Origin: Lachnospiraceae bacterium
GTDB lineage: Bacteria; Bacillota; Clostridia; Lachnospirales; Lachnospiraceae
Direction of reading: 5' to 3'
DNA: 64,000 nucleotides
Assembly (NCBI GenBank): GCA_016283575.1
Contig: JAEEND010000005.1
Coordinates: 44,178-108,177, forward strand
The position numbers and the translations under genes are program-made. This document shows positions 54,590 through 64,000 of the stretch, in pieces; position 1 is the first letter of the stretch; the number at the start of each line of letters is the position of its first letter. Under the pieces are notes generated by a model. That model searched no databases, had not been told where the DNA came from, and saw only the letters and a list, made by a program, of their open reading frames with translations.

Positions 54590-56260
54590 ATGAACAGCGA
54601 AAACGTTAAATGCGGAACCCAGCAGGCACCTCACAGAAGTCTGTTTAATGCACTGGGATTTACGGAAGAAGAAAGAAAGCGTCCCATGATCGGTATTGTT
54701 TCTTCTTACAATGAAATAGTACCCGGTCATATGAATCTTGATAAGATAGTTGAAGCTGTAAAGATGGGTGTTGCCATGGCAGGCGGTATGCCTGTAGTAT
54801 TCCCCGCAATTGCAGTATGTGACGGTATTGCAATGGGTCATGTAGGCATGAAATATTCCCTTGTAACAAGAGATCTTATTGCCGATTCCACTGAATGTAT
54901 GGCTCTTGCTCATCAATTTGACGGACTCGTTATGATCCCCAATTGTGATAAGAATGTTCCCGGCCTTCTTATGGCTGCGGCACGTGTAAATATCCCTACC
55001 ATCTTCGTATCCGGCGGCCCCATGCTTGCAGGTCATGTAAACGGACAGAAGAGAAGCCTTTCATCAATGTTTGAAGCAGTTGGTGCTGTTGCTGCCAATA
55101 CCATGACACTTGATGAACTTAAGAATTTCGAAGAAAATGTGTGCCCTACCTGCGGTTCCTGCTCAGGTATGTACACTGCCAATTCCATGAACTGCTTAAC
55201 CGAAGCACTTGGTATGGGACTTCGCGGAAACGGTACTATTCCTGCGGTATACAGTGCAAGAATCCGTCTTGCAAAGCACGCCGGAATGCAGATCATGAAG
55301 CTTGTTGAAAACAATATCCGTCCCAGAGATATCATGACGGAAAAAGCATTTATGAATGCTTTAACCGTAGATATGGCATTGGGATGCTCCACCAATTCAA
55401 TGCTTCATCTTCCTGCAATTGCTCATGAAGCAAAGGTAAATTTGAATCTTGATATTGCTAACGAATTATCCGAAAAGACTCCCAATCTGTGTCACCTTGC
55501 ACCCGCAGGTCCCACATATATGGAAGACTTAAATGAAGCAGGCGGTGTTTACGCCGTTATGAATGAATTAAGTAAAAAGAATCTTCTTAACCTTGACTGC
55601 CTTACTGTTACAGGTGAAACAGTGGGTGAGAATATTAAGAATGTAAGAAATCTTAATACGGAAGTTATCAGAACCGTTGAGAATCCTTATTCCGAAACCG
55701 GTGGTATTGCAGTATTAAAGGGCAATCTTGCTCCCGAAGGTTCCGTTGTAAAACGTTCTGCAGTTGTAGCAGAAATGATGGAACATACCGGTCCTGCAAG
55801 AGTATTTGATTGTGAAGAAGATGCCATCGCTGCGATCAAAGGAAAGAAGATTAAAGAAGGCGATGTTGTTGTTATCAGATATGAAGGACCTAAGGGCGGC
55901 CCGGGTATGAGAGAAATGCTTAATCCTACATCTGCAATTGCAGGTATGGGACTTGGTTCCACTGTAGCACTTATTACTGACGGTCGTTTTTCGGGCGCAT
56001 CCAGAGGCGCATCCATCGGTCATGTTTCACCTGAAGCATATGCCGGCGGTCCCATCGGACTTGTTGAAGAAGGCGACATGATCCATATTGATATTCCAAA
56101 TCACATAATCGAGATGCTTGTGGATGATGCAACACTTGCGGAAAGAAAGAAGAATTTTGTAAGAAAAGACTGTCCTGTTCAGGGCGGATATTTAGAGAGA
56201 TACAGAGAGCTTGTTACCAGTGCCACTACAGGTGCGGTTTTAAGAGTTCCCAATAACTAG
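54590..56260 (+). CDS. ilvD: Dihydroxy-acid dehydratase
   Basis: A 556-residue Fe-S enzyme of valine/isoleucine synthesis. The cluster ligands are in [10 protein letters not shown] and [18 protein letters not shown]; the C-terminal [19 protein letters not shown] is characteristic. Length is typical. AGGAGG precedes the ATG. Confidence 0.98.
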   Translation: MNSENVKCGTQQAPHRSLFNALGFTEEERKRPMIGIVSSYNEIVPGHMNLDKIVEAVKMGVAMAGGMPVVFPAIAVCDGIAMGHVGMKYSLVTRDLIADSTECMALAHQFDGLVMIPNCDKNVPGLLMAAARVNIPTIFVSGGPMLAGHVNGQKRSLSSMFEAVGAVAANTMTLDELKNFEENVCPTCGSCSGMYTANSMNCLTEALGMGLRGNGTIPAVYSARIRLAKHAGMQIMKLVENNIRPRDIMTEKAFMNALTVDMALGCSTNSMLHLPAIAHEAKVNLNLDIANELSEKTPNLCHLAPAGPTYMEDLNEAGGVYAVMNELSKKNLLNLDCLTVTGETVGENIKNVRNLNTEVIRTVENPYSETGGIAVLKGNLAPEGSVVKRSAVVAEMMEHTGPARVFDCEEDAIAAIKGKKIKEGDVVVIRYEGPKGGPGMREMLNPTSAIAGMGLGSTVALITDGRFSGASRGASIGHVSPEAYAGGPIGLVEEGDMIHIDIPNHIIEMLVDDATLAERKKNFVRKDCPVQGGYLERYRELVTSATTGAVLRVPNN

Positions 56261-56269
56261 GAGGCTTTC

Positions 56270-57943
56270 ATGCAGTTAACCGGTGCAGAAATCGTAATTG
56301 AATGTTTAAAAGAGCAGGGTGTTGATACTGTTTTCGGATATCCCGGAGGCACTATCTTAAATGTTTATGATGCTTTATATAAGCATAAAGAAATAAATCA
56401 TATCCTTACATCTCATGAGCAGGGTGCTTCCCATGCGGCAGACGGATATGCAAGAGCCACGGGTAAAGTTGGTGTCTGTATGGCAACCAGCGGCCCCGGT
56501 GCAACGAATCTTGTTACAGGTATTGCAACGGCTTATATGGATTCTGTTCCCGTGGTTGCAATCACAGCCAATGTTGTGCTTCCCTGGCTTGGTAAGGATA
56601 CTTTCCAGGAAGTTGATATTGCCGGCGTAACAATGCCCATTACAAAGCATGGTTATATTGTTAAGGATGTTACCAAGCTTGCTGATACCATCAGAAAGGC
56701 TTTCTTTATAGCAAAGAGCGGACGTCCCGGCCCCGTGCTTGTGGATATTACCAAGGACGTAACCGCAGCTAAATGTGAATATACTCCCAAGCCTGTAAAA
56801 GAAATTGAAAGAATCAACCGTTTTACGGATGAAGATCTTGAAAAGGTTGTAAAGCTTATAAAAGGAAGCAAAAAGCCCTTCATCTATCTTGGCGGCGGTG
56901 CCATCATAAGCGGTGCTTCCGAAGAAGTAAAAGAATTTGCAGAGCTCATTGATGCACCTGTATGCGATACCTTAATGGCCAAGGGCGCTTTTGATGGAAA
57001 GAGCGAGCGTTATACCGGAATGATCGGAATGCATGGAACCAAAACCAGTAATCTGGGGGTAAGTGACTGCGACCTTCTTATTGCTTTAGGCGCAAGATTC
57101 TCAGACCGTGTTGTTGGTAATGTAAAGACATTTGCAAGCAAAGCAAAGATCGTTCATTTTGATATAGATGCAGCTGAAATCGATAAGAACATAAAGACCA
57201 ACGCTTCCGTTGTGGGTGATTTGAAAGACAGTTTATCAAAGATAAATAAGATGCTTGATAAACAGGATCACTCCGAATGGATGGCACATATTAAAGAATT
57301 GAAGGAAAAATATCCTTTATCTTATGACAGATCCAAGCTTACCTGTCCTTATATCATCGAAGAGACCGACAGAGTAACAGACGGAAAAGCGATAATTACA
57401 ACAGATGTAGGACAGCATCAGATTTGGGCATCACAGTATTATAAATATACTGAGCCCAGAACATTTTTATCATCAGGCGGACTCGGTACCATGGGATATG
57501 GTCTTGGCGCATGTATCGGTGCCAAAGTCGGCCGTCCCGATAAAATCTGCATAAACATAGCAGGTGACGGATGCTTCCGTATGAATATGAATGAACTTGC
57601 AACTGCATCAAGATTTAACATTCCTGTTATTGATATTATTATCAATAACCATGTACTTGGAATGGTACGCCAGTGGCAGACCTTATTTTATGAAGGAAGA
57701 TATTCGCAGACCGTATTAAATGACAAGGTTGATTATTGCAAGGTCAGTGAAGGACTTGGCTGCGATGCCTACAGAGTTTCCAAGAAAGAAGAATTTGCAA
57801 AAGTTCTTGAAACAGCCATAAAGAACAACCGTCCCGCCGTAATTGAGTGTATAATCAATGAAGACGATAAGGTATTCCCCATGGTTCCCGGCGGATCACC
57901 CTTAAGCGATGTATTTGACGAGAAGGACTTACAGAATAAATAA
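56270..57943 (+). CDS. ilvB: Acetolactate synthase, large subunit
   Basis: A 557-residue thiamine-diphosphate enzyme. The catalytic Glu is in LTSHEQGASHAADGYARATG, the TPP-Mg motif is GDGCFRMNMNELATASRFN with NN, and the FAD domain is in the middle. CTAGGAGG lies upstream. No ilvN-like regulatory subunit follows, so feedback control by valine may depend on a subunit elsewhere. Confidence 0.96.
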   Translation: MQLTGAEIVIECLKEQGVDTVFGYPGGTILNVYDALYKHKEINHILTSHEQGASHAADGYARATGKVGVCMATSGPGATNLVTGIATAYMDSVPVVAITANVVLPWLGKDTFQEVDIAGVTMPITKHGYIVKDVTKLADTIRKAFFIAKSGRPGPVLVDITKDVTAAKCEYTPKPVKEIERINRFTDEDLEKVVKLIKGSKKPFIYLGGGAIISGASEEVKEFAELIDAPVCDTLMAKGAFDGKSERYTGMIGMHGTKTSNLGVSDCDLLIALGARFSDRVVGNVKTFASKAKIVHFDIDAAEIDKNIKTNASVVGDLKDSLSKINKMLDKQDHSEWMAHIKELKEKYPLSYDRSKLTCPYIIEETDRVTDGKAIITTDVGQHQIWASQYYKYTEPRTFLSSGGLGTMGYGLGACIGAKVGRPDKICINIAGDGCFRMNMNELATASRFNIPVIDIIINNHVLGMVRQWQTLFYEGRYSQTVLNDKVDYCKVSEGLGCDAYRVSKKEEFAKVLETAIKNNRPAVIECIINEDDKVFPMVPGGSPLSDVFDEKDLQNK

Positions 57944-59341
57944 ATGAAAAAAAGCCTTGCTATATTATTTTCATCAATAATAATAGGTATTTTAACGATC
58001 GCCATTATTTTTTACATTCTTACGGTAATCACTTATAAAGGTGGGTTTCCTTATAATACCTGGGTTAACGGTGTTTATTGCACCGGAAAAACCGTTGATG
58101 AGGTAAATAACGAGCTGGTAGCCCTGTATGATCCCGGTGAAATAACCATAACATCCGACTATGGCAAAGAAGAGGTCATTTCTCTTTCTCATTTTGTTGA
58201 GAAGGTAGATTTCAGAGATTATTTAAATTATCTATCATCAGGAACCAATCCATATTTATGGTTCATTAATTTAAAGAACTGGTTTTCGCAAAAAGAAATC
58301 GAGCCTTCAGTTACCTATAATCGGGAAATGGTTGAATTATATTTGTCACAATCGGATTTATTTAAAGCATTCTCCGAAGAAAAAGAAAGAAAATGCTATA
58401 TAAGAAGATCTCCCGCCGGCGCCTATGAATTATATAAGGATGATACACCCTTAATAGATAAAGATTCTTTATATGACAAGGTTTATGAAAATCTCTATAA
58501 GGGTGCCGTAATAACCGTTGATGATATTTATTTTTCTGAACCTGACTATAAAGAGGCATCGGAAGCAGCCATAAAAGAATGGGACCTGGTTTCTGATTTC
58601 TTTGAAACAAAGATCATTTATGATTTCGGCGATGAGATGGTTCCCATTGATTCGACAGTCTTATCGGAATTCGTGACACTGTCCGATGACAACACGTTTT
58701 TAAGGGATTCAGAGGGGAATTTATTACTTTCCGAAAAGAAAATAGAAGAGTATGTATCAGGGCTTTGCTCTAAATATAATACATATTTAAAAGAGCGTAA
58801 ATTTACAACACATGACGGTGTCGATAAGGTAATAGCACATTCCTATTACGGTACTGAGATCGATATCTCAAAAGAGAAGAAATATCTTGTTAATGCAATA
58901 AAAACTGGTATTTCGGAAGAGCATATTCCGGCCTATATTAAGGAGCCTTTTCACAGAGGATTAAATGATATAGGTGATGAATATATAGAGGTGGATCTCA
59001 CAAATCAAAAGCTTTTTTACATAAAGGACAATGTGACGCAGCTTGAAACGGATGTGGTAACAGGTAAGCCTGACGGTCATTCAACACCCGAAATGGTATG
59101 CTTCGTATATAAAAAGCAGAAAAATGCAGTGCTTGTGGGAGAAGATTACAGATCGCCCGTATCATACTGGATGCCCGTACATAAAGGGATAGGTCTTCAT
59201 GATGCTACCTGGCAGAAAAAGTTCGGTGGCGACAGATTTCTGACCCATGGTTCTCACGGCTGCATCAACATGAAAAAGGAAGATGCCAAATGGCTCTTTA
59301 ATGAAATAGAAGTGGGTATTCCCGTAATAATCTATAAATAG
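57944..59341 (+). CDS. L,D-transpeptidase (YkuD) with membrane anchor
   Basis: A 465-residue protein: one N-terminal helix (about 5-27), two copies of a peptidoglycan-binding-4-like module (about 45-330), then YkuD (about 345-465). The catalytic pattern is FLTHGSHGCINM with His and Cys. It makes 3-3 crosslinks or attaches molecules to peptidoglycan outside the cell. The ATG directly follows the ilvB stop with no clear ribosome site, suggesting coupled translation. Confidence 0.92.
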   Translation: MKKSLAILFSSIIIGILTIAIIFYILTVITYKGGFPYNTWVNGVYCTGKTVDEVNNELVALYDPGEITITSDYGKEEVISLSHFVEKVDFRDYLNYLSSGTNPYLWFINLKNWFSQKEIEPSVTYNREMVELYLSQSDLFKAFSEEKERKCYIRRSPAGAYELYKDDTPLIDKDSLYDKVYENLYKGAVITVDDIYFSEPDYKEASEAAIKEWDLVSDFFETKIIYDFGDEMVPIDSTVLSEFVTLSDDNTFLRDSEGNLLLSEKKIEEYVSGLCSKYNTYLKERKFTTHDGVDKVIAHSYYGTEIDISKEKKYLVNAIKTGISEEHIPAYIKEPFHRGLNDIGDEYIEVDLTNQKLFYIKDNVTQLETDVVTGKPDGHSTPEMVCFVYKKQKNAVLVGEDYRSPVSYWMPVHKGIGLHDATWQKKFGGDRFLTHGSHGCINMKKEDAKWLFNEIEVGIPVIIYK

Positions 59342-59394
59342 TAATTTTTGCGTTTTGCATAAAAAGAATATAAAGATTTTAGGAGGACGAAAAA

Positions 59395-60477
59395 GTGGCA
59401 AGAGTTTACAACTTTTCAGCAGGACCGGCTACAATGCCTGTACCTGTATTGGAAGAAATAAAGGAGGAACTTCTGGATTACAAAGGAAGCGGCATGAGCG
59501 TTATGGAAATGTCTCACAGATCCAAGGTGTTCCAGACTATTTTGGAAGAAGCTGAACAGGATTTAAGAGATTTAATGAACATTCCCGACAATTACAAGGT
59601 ATTGTTCATTCAGGGCGGTGCAACACTTCAGTTTGCCATGCTTCCCATTAACTTAAAGAAAAATGGTGTATTCGATTATATCGTAACCGGTCAGTGGTCA
59701 AAGAAGGCTGCGGAAGAAGCTAAGAAATTTGGTAAGGTTAATATCGTTGCAACAAGCAAGGACAAGAATTTCTCATACATTCCCGATTGTTCCGACCTTC
59801 CTATTGATGATGATGCGGACTATGTATATATCTGTGAAAATGAAACTGTTCACGGTACTACTTTCCAGACCCTTCCCAATACAAAGGGTAAGATCCTTGT
59901 ATCCGATCAGTCCTCCATGTTTTTATCAAAGCCCGTTAACGTATCGGATTACGGTGTGATCTACGGCGGTGTTCAGAAGAATGTAGGACCTGCAGGTCTT
60001 GCAATCGTGATCATCAGAGAAGATCTTATCAATGAAAATCTCGATGAATCAGTACCTACCTACTTAAGATATGATATTCATGCAAAGAACGATTCTTTAT
60101 ATAATACTCCCAACTGCTGGGCTATTTATGTATGCGGTAAGGTATTTAAGTACCTTAAGTCCATCGGCGGTCTTGAAAAAATGGCTGAGATCAACAAGGA
60201 AAAGGCTAAAATCCTTTATGACTTCCTTGATGAAAGTAAGCTTTTCAAGGGAACAGTGGATCCTTCCGTTCGTTCTCTTATGAATGTTCCTTTCATAACC
60301 GGAAGTGACGAAAAGGATGCCGATGTTGTAGCTAAGACTAAGGCTGCAGGTTTTGAAAATCTTAAGGGACACAAATCAGTCGGAGGCTTACGTGCTTCCA
60401 TCTACAATGCCATGCCCAAGGAAGGCGTTGAAGCATTGGTTGAATTCCTGAAGAAATATGAAAAGGAGAATGCGTAA
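59395..60477 (+). CDS. serC: Phosphoserine aminotransferase
   Basis: A 360-residue PLP enzyme converting 3-phosphohydroxypyruvate to phosphoserine. It begins ARVYNFSAGPATMP; the PLP Lys is in GGVQKNVGPAGLAI, and GLRASIYNAMP is the C-terminal Arg motif. The start is GTG at 59395, well placed after AGGAGG. Its TAA overlaps the serA ATG by one base. Confidence 0.97.
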   Translation: MARVYNFSAGPATMPVPVLEEIKEELLDYKGSGMSVMEMSHRSKVFQTILEEAEQDLRDLMNIPDNYKVLFIQGGATLQFAMLPINLKKNGVFDYIVTGQWSKKAAEEAKKFGKVNIVATSKDKNFSYIPDCSDLPIDDDADYVYICENETVHGTTFQTLPNTKGKILVSDQSSMFLSKPVNVSDYGVIYGGVQKNVGPAGLAIVIIREDLINENLDESVPTYLRYDIHAKNDSLYNTPNCWAIYVCGKVFKYLKSIGGLEKMAEINKEKAKILYDFLDESKLFKGTVDPSVRSLMNVPFITGSDEKDADVVAKTKAAGFENLKGHKSVGGLRASIYNAMPKEGVEALVEFLKKYEKENA

Positions 60478-61640
60478 TGTTTAAGATTAATTGCCTTAAT
60501 CCCATTTCTAATATCGGATTAAAGAATTTTACCAACGACTATGATGTAGTTGATGATGTTAATGTTGCTGACGGTATTCTGGTTCGTTCTGCTTCTATGC
60601 ATGAAATGGAACTCCCCGAAAAGCTTCTTTGCGTAGCAAGAGCAGGTGCCGGTGTTAACAATATTCCTCTTGATAAGTGCGCTGAAAAAGGTATTGTGGT
60701 ATTTAATACACCCGGTGCCAATTCAAACGGCGTTAAGGAACTTGTGCTTGCCGGAATGCTTCTCGCAGCAAGAGATGTAGTAGGCGGTATCAGCTGGGTT
60801 AAAGAAAATAAAGATAATGCTGACATTGCAAAAGTGGCTGAGAAGGAAAAGAAGAACTTTGCCGGAACCGAGATCATGGGTAAAAAGCTTGGCGTTATCG
60901 GTCTTGGTGCCATCGGCGTTAAAGTAGCTAACGCAGCTCAGTCTCTCGGAATGGAAGTATATGGTTACGATCCTTACCTTTCCGTTAATGCTGCATGGAA
61001 TCTTTCAAGAAGTGTTAAGCATGTGATCAATGTAGAAGATATTTATTCAGAATGCGATTATATCACCATTCACGTTCCCGCTCTTGATTCAACCAAGGGA
61101 ATGATCAACAAGGATGCCATCAAGCTCATGAAGAAGGGCGTAAACATTCTTAACTTTGCTCGTGATGTTCTTGTTAATGAAGATGACTTGCTTAAGGGCC
61201 TTGAAGAAGGCAAGATCGCTCATTACGTATCTGACTTCCCCAATCCCAAGGTTGCAGGAAAACCCGGATGCATCGTGATCCCTCATCTTGGCGCAAGTAC
61301 AGAAGAATCCGAAGATAATTGTGCTGTTATGGCTGTTAAGGAATTAATGGATTATCTTGAAAACGGTAATATTGCAAATTCCGTTAATTATCCCGCATGT
61401 GATATGGGTGTATGCCAGACTGCAGGACGTGTTATTGTCTTCCATAAGAATATTGCCAACATGATCACCAAATTCACCGCAATCTTCGGTGATAAGGGAA
61501 TCAATATCAGCAATATGTTAAATAAATCCCGCGGAGATTATGCAGTAACAATGTTAGATATTGAAGATGCTGCAACCGATGAAATCGTAAATGCTTTAAG
61601 TGCAATAGACGATGTATTCCGTGTAAGAGTTGTAAAATAA
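60477..61640 (+). CDS. serA: D-3-phosphoglycerate dehydrogenase
   Basis: A 387-residue enzyme for the first step of serine synthesis. NAD motif GVIGLGAIGVKVANAA, catalytic Arg in NFARDVLVNED, and the catalytic His in VIPHLGASTEESEDN. A short ACT domain (about 315-387) suggests allosteric control. serC and serA are coupled (TAATG). A serB-type phosphatase is not in the window. Confidence 0.97.
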   Translation: MFKINCLNPISNIGLKNFTNDYDVVDDVNVADGILVRSASMHEMELPEKLLCVARAGAGVNNIPLDKCAEKGIVVFNTPGANSNGVKELVLAGMLLAARDVVGGISWVKENKDNADIAKVAEKEKKNFAGTEIMGKKLGVIGLGAIGVKVANAAQSLGMEVYGYDPYLSVNAAWNLSRSVKHVINVEDIYSECDYITIHVPALDSTKGMINKDAIKLMKKGVNILNFARDVLVNEDDLLKGLEEGKIAHYVSDFPNPKVAGKPGCIVIPHLGASTEESEDNCAVMAVKELMDYLENGNIANSVNYPACDMGVCQTAGRVIVFHKNIANMITKFTAIFGDKGINISNMLNKSRGDYAVTMLDIEDAATDEIVNALSAIDDVFRVRVVK

Positions 61641-61647
61641 CAAAAAG

Positions 61648-61674
61648 AAAGGGCTTCTTTCGAAGCCCTTTTTT
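61648..61674. terminator. Bidirectional terminator between serA and 61681
   Basis: AAAGGGCTTC (61648-61657), loop TTTC, GAAGCCCTTT (61662-61671), with A's before and T's after. Confidence 0.92.
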
Positions 61675-61680
61675 AAACTG

Positions 61681-61962
61681 TTAAAATTGTTCGAAATCCA
61701 TGGGATCTCCATACTTACTCATGTTACCCATGGTGGACTGGAATTTGCGTTCGGTTTCCAAAGCCGCATCTGAAGCTCCGTCCATATAATCTATAAAAAT
61801 ATCTTCAACGGGGCGATTAAGTTCCCTGGAAAGTTCTTCCATAACAGGCTTGAGCTTTTCAAGCTGAAATGAAATTCTTGTTTTCTGAGGATCAATCCCG
61901 TTTAAAACCTTGTCGGCATACTCGCTGACCTTAGTAAAAATATACTGTTTTTCGTTTTCCAT
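61681..61962 (-). CDS. Small conserved-looking hypothetical protein
   Basis: A 93-residue soluble protein of predicted helical type, acidic, with MENEKQYIFTKVSEYADKVL at the start and LSRELNRPVEDIFIDYMDGA in the middle. I do not recognise a family. It has a perfect AGGAGG six bases before the ATG on the minus strand and a proper terminator, so it is a real gene. It lies between serA and the DUF1015 gene, divergent from the latter. Confidence 0.75.
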   Translation of the reverse strand: MENEKQYIFTKVSEYADKVLNGIDPQKTRISFQLEKLKPVMEELSRELNRPVEDIFIDYMDGASDAALETERKFQSTMGNMSKYGDPMDFEQF

Positions 61963-62059
61963 AAAAACCTCCTATGGACTTGAATTACGTATACTAATAT
62001 ATCATATTTTGAATTAAAAAGATGTTTTTTTAAATGTACAATATTGAGGAGATTACATT

Positions 62060-63292
62060 ATGGCAATCATTAGACCCTTTATGGCAGTAAGACCGAAGAG
62101 CGGGCTTGAATCAGAGATTTCATCCCTTCCCTATGATGTTTTTAACAGATCCGAAGCAAAAGAATATGTAAAGAGTCATAAGAATTCTTTTTTAAAGATT
62201 GACAGAGCGGAATCCACCATGCCCGATTCCGTTGATACATATGATGATGCCGTTTATGATAATGCCGTAAGAATATATAACGACATGAAGTCCGAAGGGC
62301 TTTTTGTTAAGGATAGTAAGCCCTGCTTTTATCTCTATGAAGAGATAATGGACGGACGGTCTCAAACAGGGCTTGTATGTACTGCAGGCGTTGATGACTA
62401 TGTTGGAAACGTAATAAAAAAGCATGAAAATACCAGAGCTGATAAAGAGATCGACAGAATTAAACATGTGGATCGACTTTCAGCTCAGACGGGCCCCATA
62501 TTTTTAGCATGCCGCGATAATACACGATTACAGGATATTTTTACCGAAGTTAAAAAGAATCCGCCTTATTTTGATTTTACGGATGAATACGGGATCACGG
62601 AAAAGGGTTATCTGATTGATGATGATTCTTTAATAAAAAGGATCCTTGAGCTTTTCGGAAATATAAATGAACTCTATATTGCGGACGGACATCATAGATG
62701 TGCCTCAGCGGCAAAAGTCTGCTTAAAAAGAAGAGAAGAGTCTTCTGTATTTGATGGATCCGAAGAATTTAATTATATTCTTTCCATGGTTTTTCCCGCA
62801 TCCGAATTAAAGATTATGGATTATAACCGTGTTATTAAAAAACTTAATATGACAAGGGAAGAGTTTTTGCAGAAGTTAAGTAAGAAGTTTTTTGTTACGG
62901 AAATAGAAAACTCATTAAATAAGCCCGATAAAAAAGGTGATATCTATATGCTTTTTAAGGAAAAGGAGTATTTGATCCGATTAAAGGATGAATATAAAGA
63001 AGAGGGTCCCGTAGAAACTCTTGATGTATCGGTGCTTCAGAAACATGTTCTTTCCGAAATCCTTGGAATTATCGATCCAAAAACCGATTCAAATATCGAT
63101 TTTGTGGGCGGAATAAGAGGCGTAAAAGAACTTAAGAAAAGGCTTGATACTGATGCGGAAGTTTGTTTTTCAATGTTTCCCACTTCTTTGGAAGAGCTTT
63201 TTAATGTGGCAGATGCCGGTTTACTCATGCCGCCCAAATCCACATGGTTTGAACCTAAGCTTCGAAGCGGTTTGTTTATCCATGAAATTTAA
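62060..63292 (+). CDS. DUF1015 family protein
   Basis: A 410-residue protein of the DUF1015 family: MAIIRPFMAVRP at the N-terminus, SSLPYDVFN, KHENTRADKEIDR at about 121-133, LYIADGHHRCASA at about 205-217, and PKSTWFEPKLRSGLFIH at the end. DGHHR resembles the phosphate-handling motif of the ParB/sulfiredoxin fold, which includes free serine kinases. DUF1015 is frequently found next to serA/serC in clostridia, as here. Function is unproven. TGAGGAG precedes the ATG. Confidence 0.88.
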   Translation: MAIIRPFMAVRPKSGLESEISSLPYDVFNRSEAKEYVKSHKNSFLKIDRAESTMPDSVDTYDDAVYDNAVRIYNDMKSEGLFVKDSKPCFYLYEEIMDGRSQTGLVCTAGVDDYVGNVIKKHENTRADKEIDRIKHVDRLSAQTGPIFLACRDNTRLQDIFTEVKKNPPYFDFTDEYGITEKGYLIDDDSLIKRILELFGNINELYIADGHHRCASAAKVCLKRREESSVFDGSEEFNYILSMVFPASELKIMDYNRVIKKLNMTREEFLQKLSKKFFVTEIENSLNKPDKKGDIYMLFKEKEYLIRLKDEYKEEGPVETLDVSVLQKHVLSEILGIIDPKTDSNIDFVGGIRGVKELKKRLDTDAEVCFSMFPTSLEELFNVADAGLLMPPKSTWFEPKLRSGLFIHEI

Positions 63293-63337
63293 ATATTTCC
63301 TTGAAAATTATTCCGTGGCATTTTATAATAACGGAGT

Positions 63338-63410
<73 letters not shown>

Positions 63411-63415
63411 TTAGA

Positions 63416-63440
63416 AGAGAATCCTTTGTGATTCTCTTTT
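63416..63440 (+). terminator. Terminator after tRNA-Thr
   Basis: AGAGAAT (63416-63422), loop of eight, ATTCTCT (63431-63437), followed by T's. Confidence 0.85.
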
Positions 63441-63577
63441 ATAATACCCTTTCACTTTAACGCTTCACAACGACAAATTGATAAATAATGTACGTCACAG
63501 AAAGACATTTGTCTATTGTGAGAAGAAAAACGCCTTTTTTTCACTAATTTTTGGCACTTTTTGAAGGAGTCTTTTTG
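63441..63577. other. Non-coding stretch before argH
   Basis: AT-rich with no open frame of note and no clear hairpin; nothing recognised. Confidence 0.5.
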
Positions 63578-63606
63578 TTGAATGGGTAGAATCACTATGC
63601 TAAAAT
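63578..63606 (+). promoter_or_regulatory. Promoter of argH
   Basis: TTGAAT (63578-63583), 17-base spacer, TAAAAT (63601-63606). The leader is about 36 bases. An arginine operator could not be identified with confidence. Confidence 0.6.
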
Positions 63607-63648
63607 TAGATTTAACATTTAGCGGTAATAAACATAAGGGAGAATAAA

Positions 63649-64000
63649 ATGGCTCAGTTATGGGGAGGTCGTTTTCAGAAAGAAACCGACAAAAAAGTAT
63701 ATTCTTTTAATGCATCCATATATTTTGACAAGCGTCTCTTTGAGCGTGATATTGAAGGAAGTATAGCTCATGCAACCATGCTTTCAAAATGCGGCATCAT
63801 TGAGCCTTCAGAATCGGAAAAGATAGTTGAAGGCCTTTTTAAAATAAGAGATTCGGTTGAATCCGGCGAACTTCTTATAACAGATGAATATGAGGATATT
63901 CATTCTTTTGTTGAAGCAAATCTCATTAAATTGATCGGTGATACAGGTAAGAAACTTCATACGGGAAGAAGCCGAAACGATCAGGTTGCACTTGATATGC
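63649..64000 (+). CDS. argH: Argininosuccinate lyase (N-terminal part, runs off the window)
   Basis: The first 117 codons of ArgH: MAQLWGGRFQKETDKKV, then YEDIHSFVEANL and the hallmark TGRSRNDQVALDM. It makes arginine and fumarate. AAGGGAG precedes the ATG. The frame is open to the window edge, so it is incomplete only because of the window. Confidence 0.96.
   Translation, partial: MAQLWGGRFQKETDKKVYSFNASIYFDKRLFERDIEGSIAHATMLSKCGIIEPSESEKIVEGLFKIRDSVESGELLITDEYEDIHSFVEANLIKLIGDTGKKLHTGRSRNDQVALDM

Noticed and set aside
53642..55395. Several minus-strand frames of 86-152 codons opposite leuB and ilvD
   Set aside because: All mirror conserved genes, with no start signals or known domains.

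Overview
The window is an ordinary-looking stretch of a low-to-moderate GC Firmicutes chromosome. Gene order and protein style point to an anaerobic member of the Lachnospiraceae or a close relative (a Butyrivibrio/Roseburia-like clostridium). The supporting signs are the block ylxM-ffh-rpsP-khpA-rimM-trmD-rplS-rbgA-rnhB-ylqG/H-like, the DUF512-der-plsY-gpsA block, class III (oxygen-sensitive) ribonucleotide reductase, a T-box in front of tyrS, leuB-ilvD-ilvB, and serC-serA with DUF1015. I see no phage, insertion sequence, CRISPR array or plasmid function. The family assignment is inference; no 16S gene is present.

Layout. 1-4064: SRP/ribosome block (ylxM, ffh, rpsP, khpA, rimM, trmD, rplS), closed by a strong terminator. 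4107-10625: a second unit with two signal peptidases flanking rbgA, then rnhB, FliK-like and FlhB-like small proteins, a polytopic membrane glycosyltransferase-like protein, and yraN without a normal start codon. 10711-18330: two-component pair, DUF512 radical-SAM-like protein, der, plsY, gpsA. 18374-26331: MoxR-type ATPase, VWA protein, receiver-HD-GYP protein and two membrane hybrid kinases, both with damaged kinase motifs. 26337-31558: T-box/tyrS, cdd, membrane MutS-like ATPase, rnhA, WYL regulator. 31555-34948: nrdD-nrdG-dut under a consensus-like promoter with an NrdR-like box. 35044-43166: DegV, an intact hybrid kinase, gltX, a compact UvrD-like helicase, DUF1292 (minus strand) and a GH13 isoamylase-like protein that has lost its catalytic residues. 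43201-49352: trpS, then an XRE-cupin regulator and potABCD. 49414-53336: lactonase (minus strand), VanY-like carboxypeptidase, tgt, yajC. 53493-61640: leuB-ilvD-ilvB, an L,D-transpeptidase, serC-serA. 61681-64000: small unknown protein (minus strand), DUF1015, tRNA-Thr(CGT) and the start of argH.

The most unusual items are: (1) PotA carrying two tandem modules of about 86-91 residues inserted in its TOBE region, each re-entering the same strand register; (2) the 18374-26331 signalling cluster, in which one hybrid kinase has Asn instead of the phospho-accepting His but keeps receiver and Hpt domains, and its partner has a broken ATP lid; (3) a GH13 protein with all three catalytic acids replaced; (4) yraN with no ATG/GTG/TTG start; (5) a lepB whose extended -10 promoter predicts a leaderless mRNA; (6) DUF1015 with a DGHHR motif beside serC-serA.

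All coordinates and motifs were read by eye from the sequence. Family names come from recalled conserved motifs; no database search was run.
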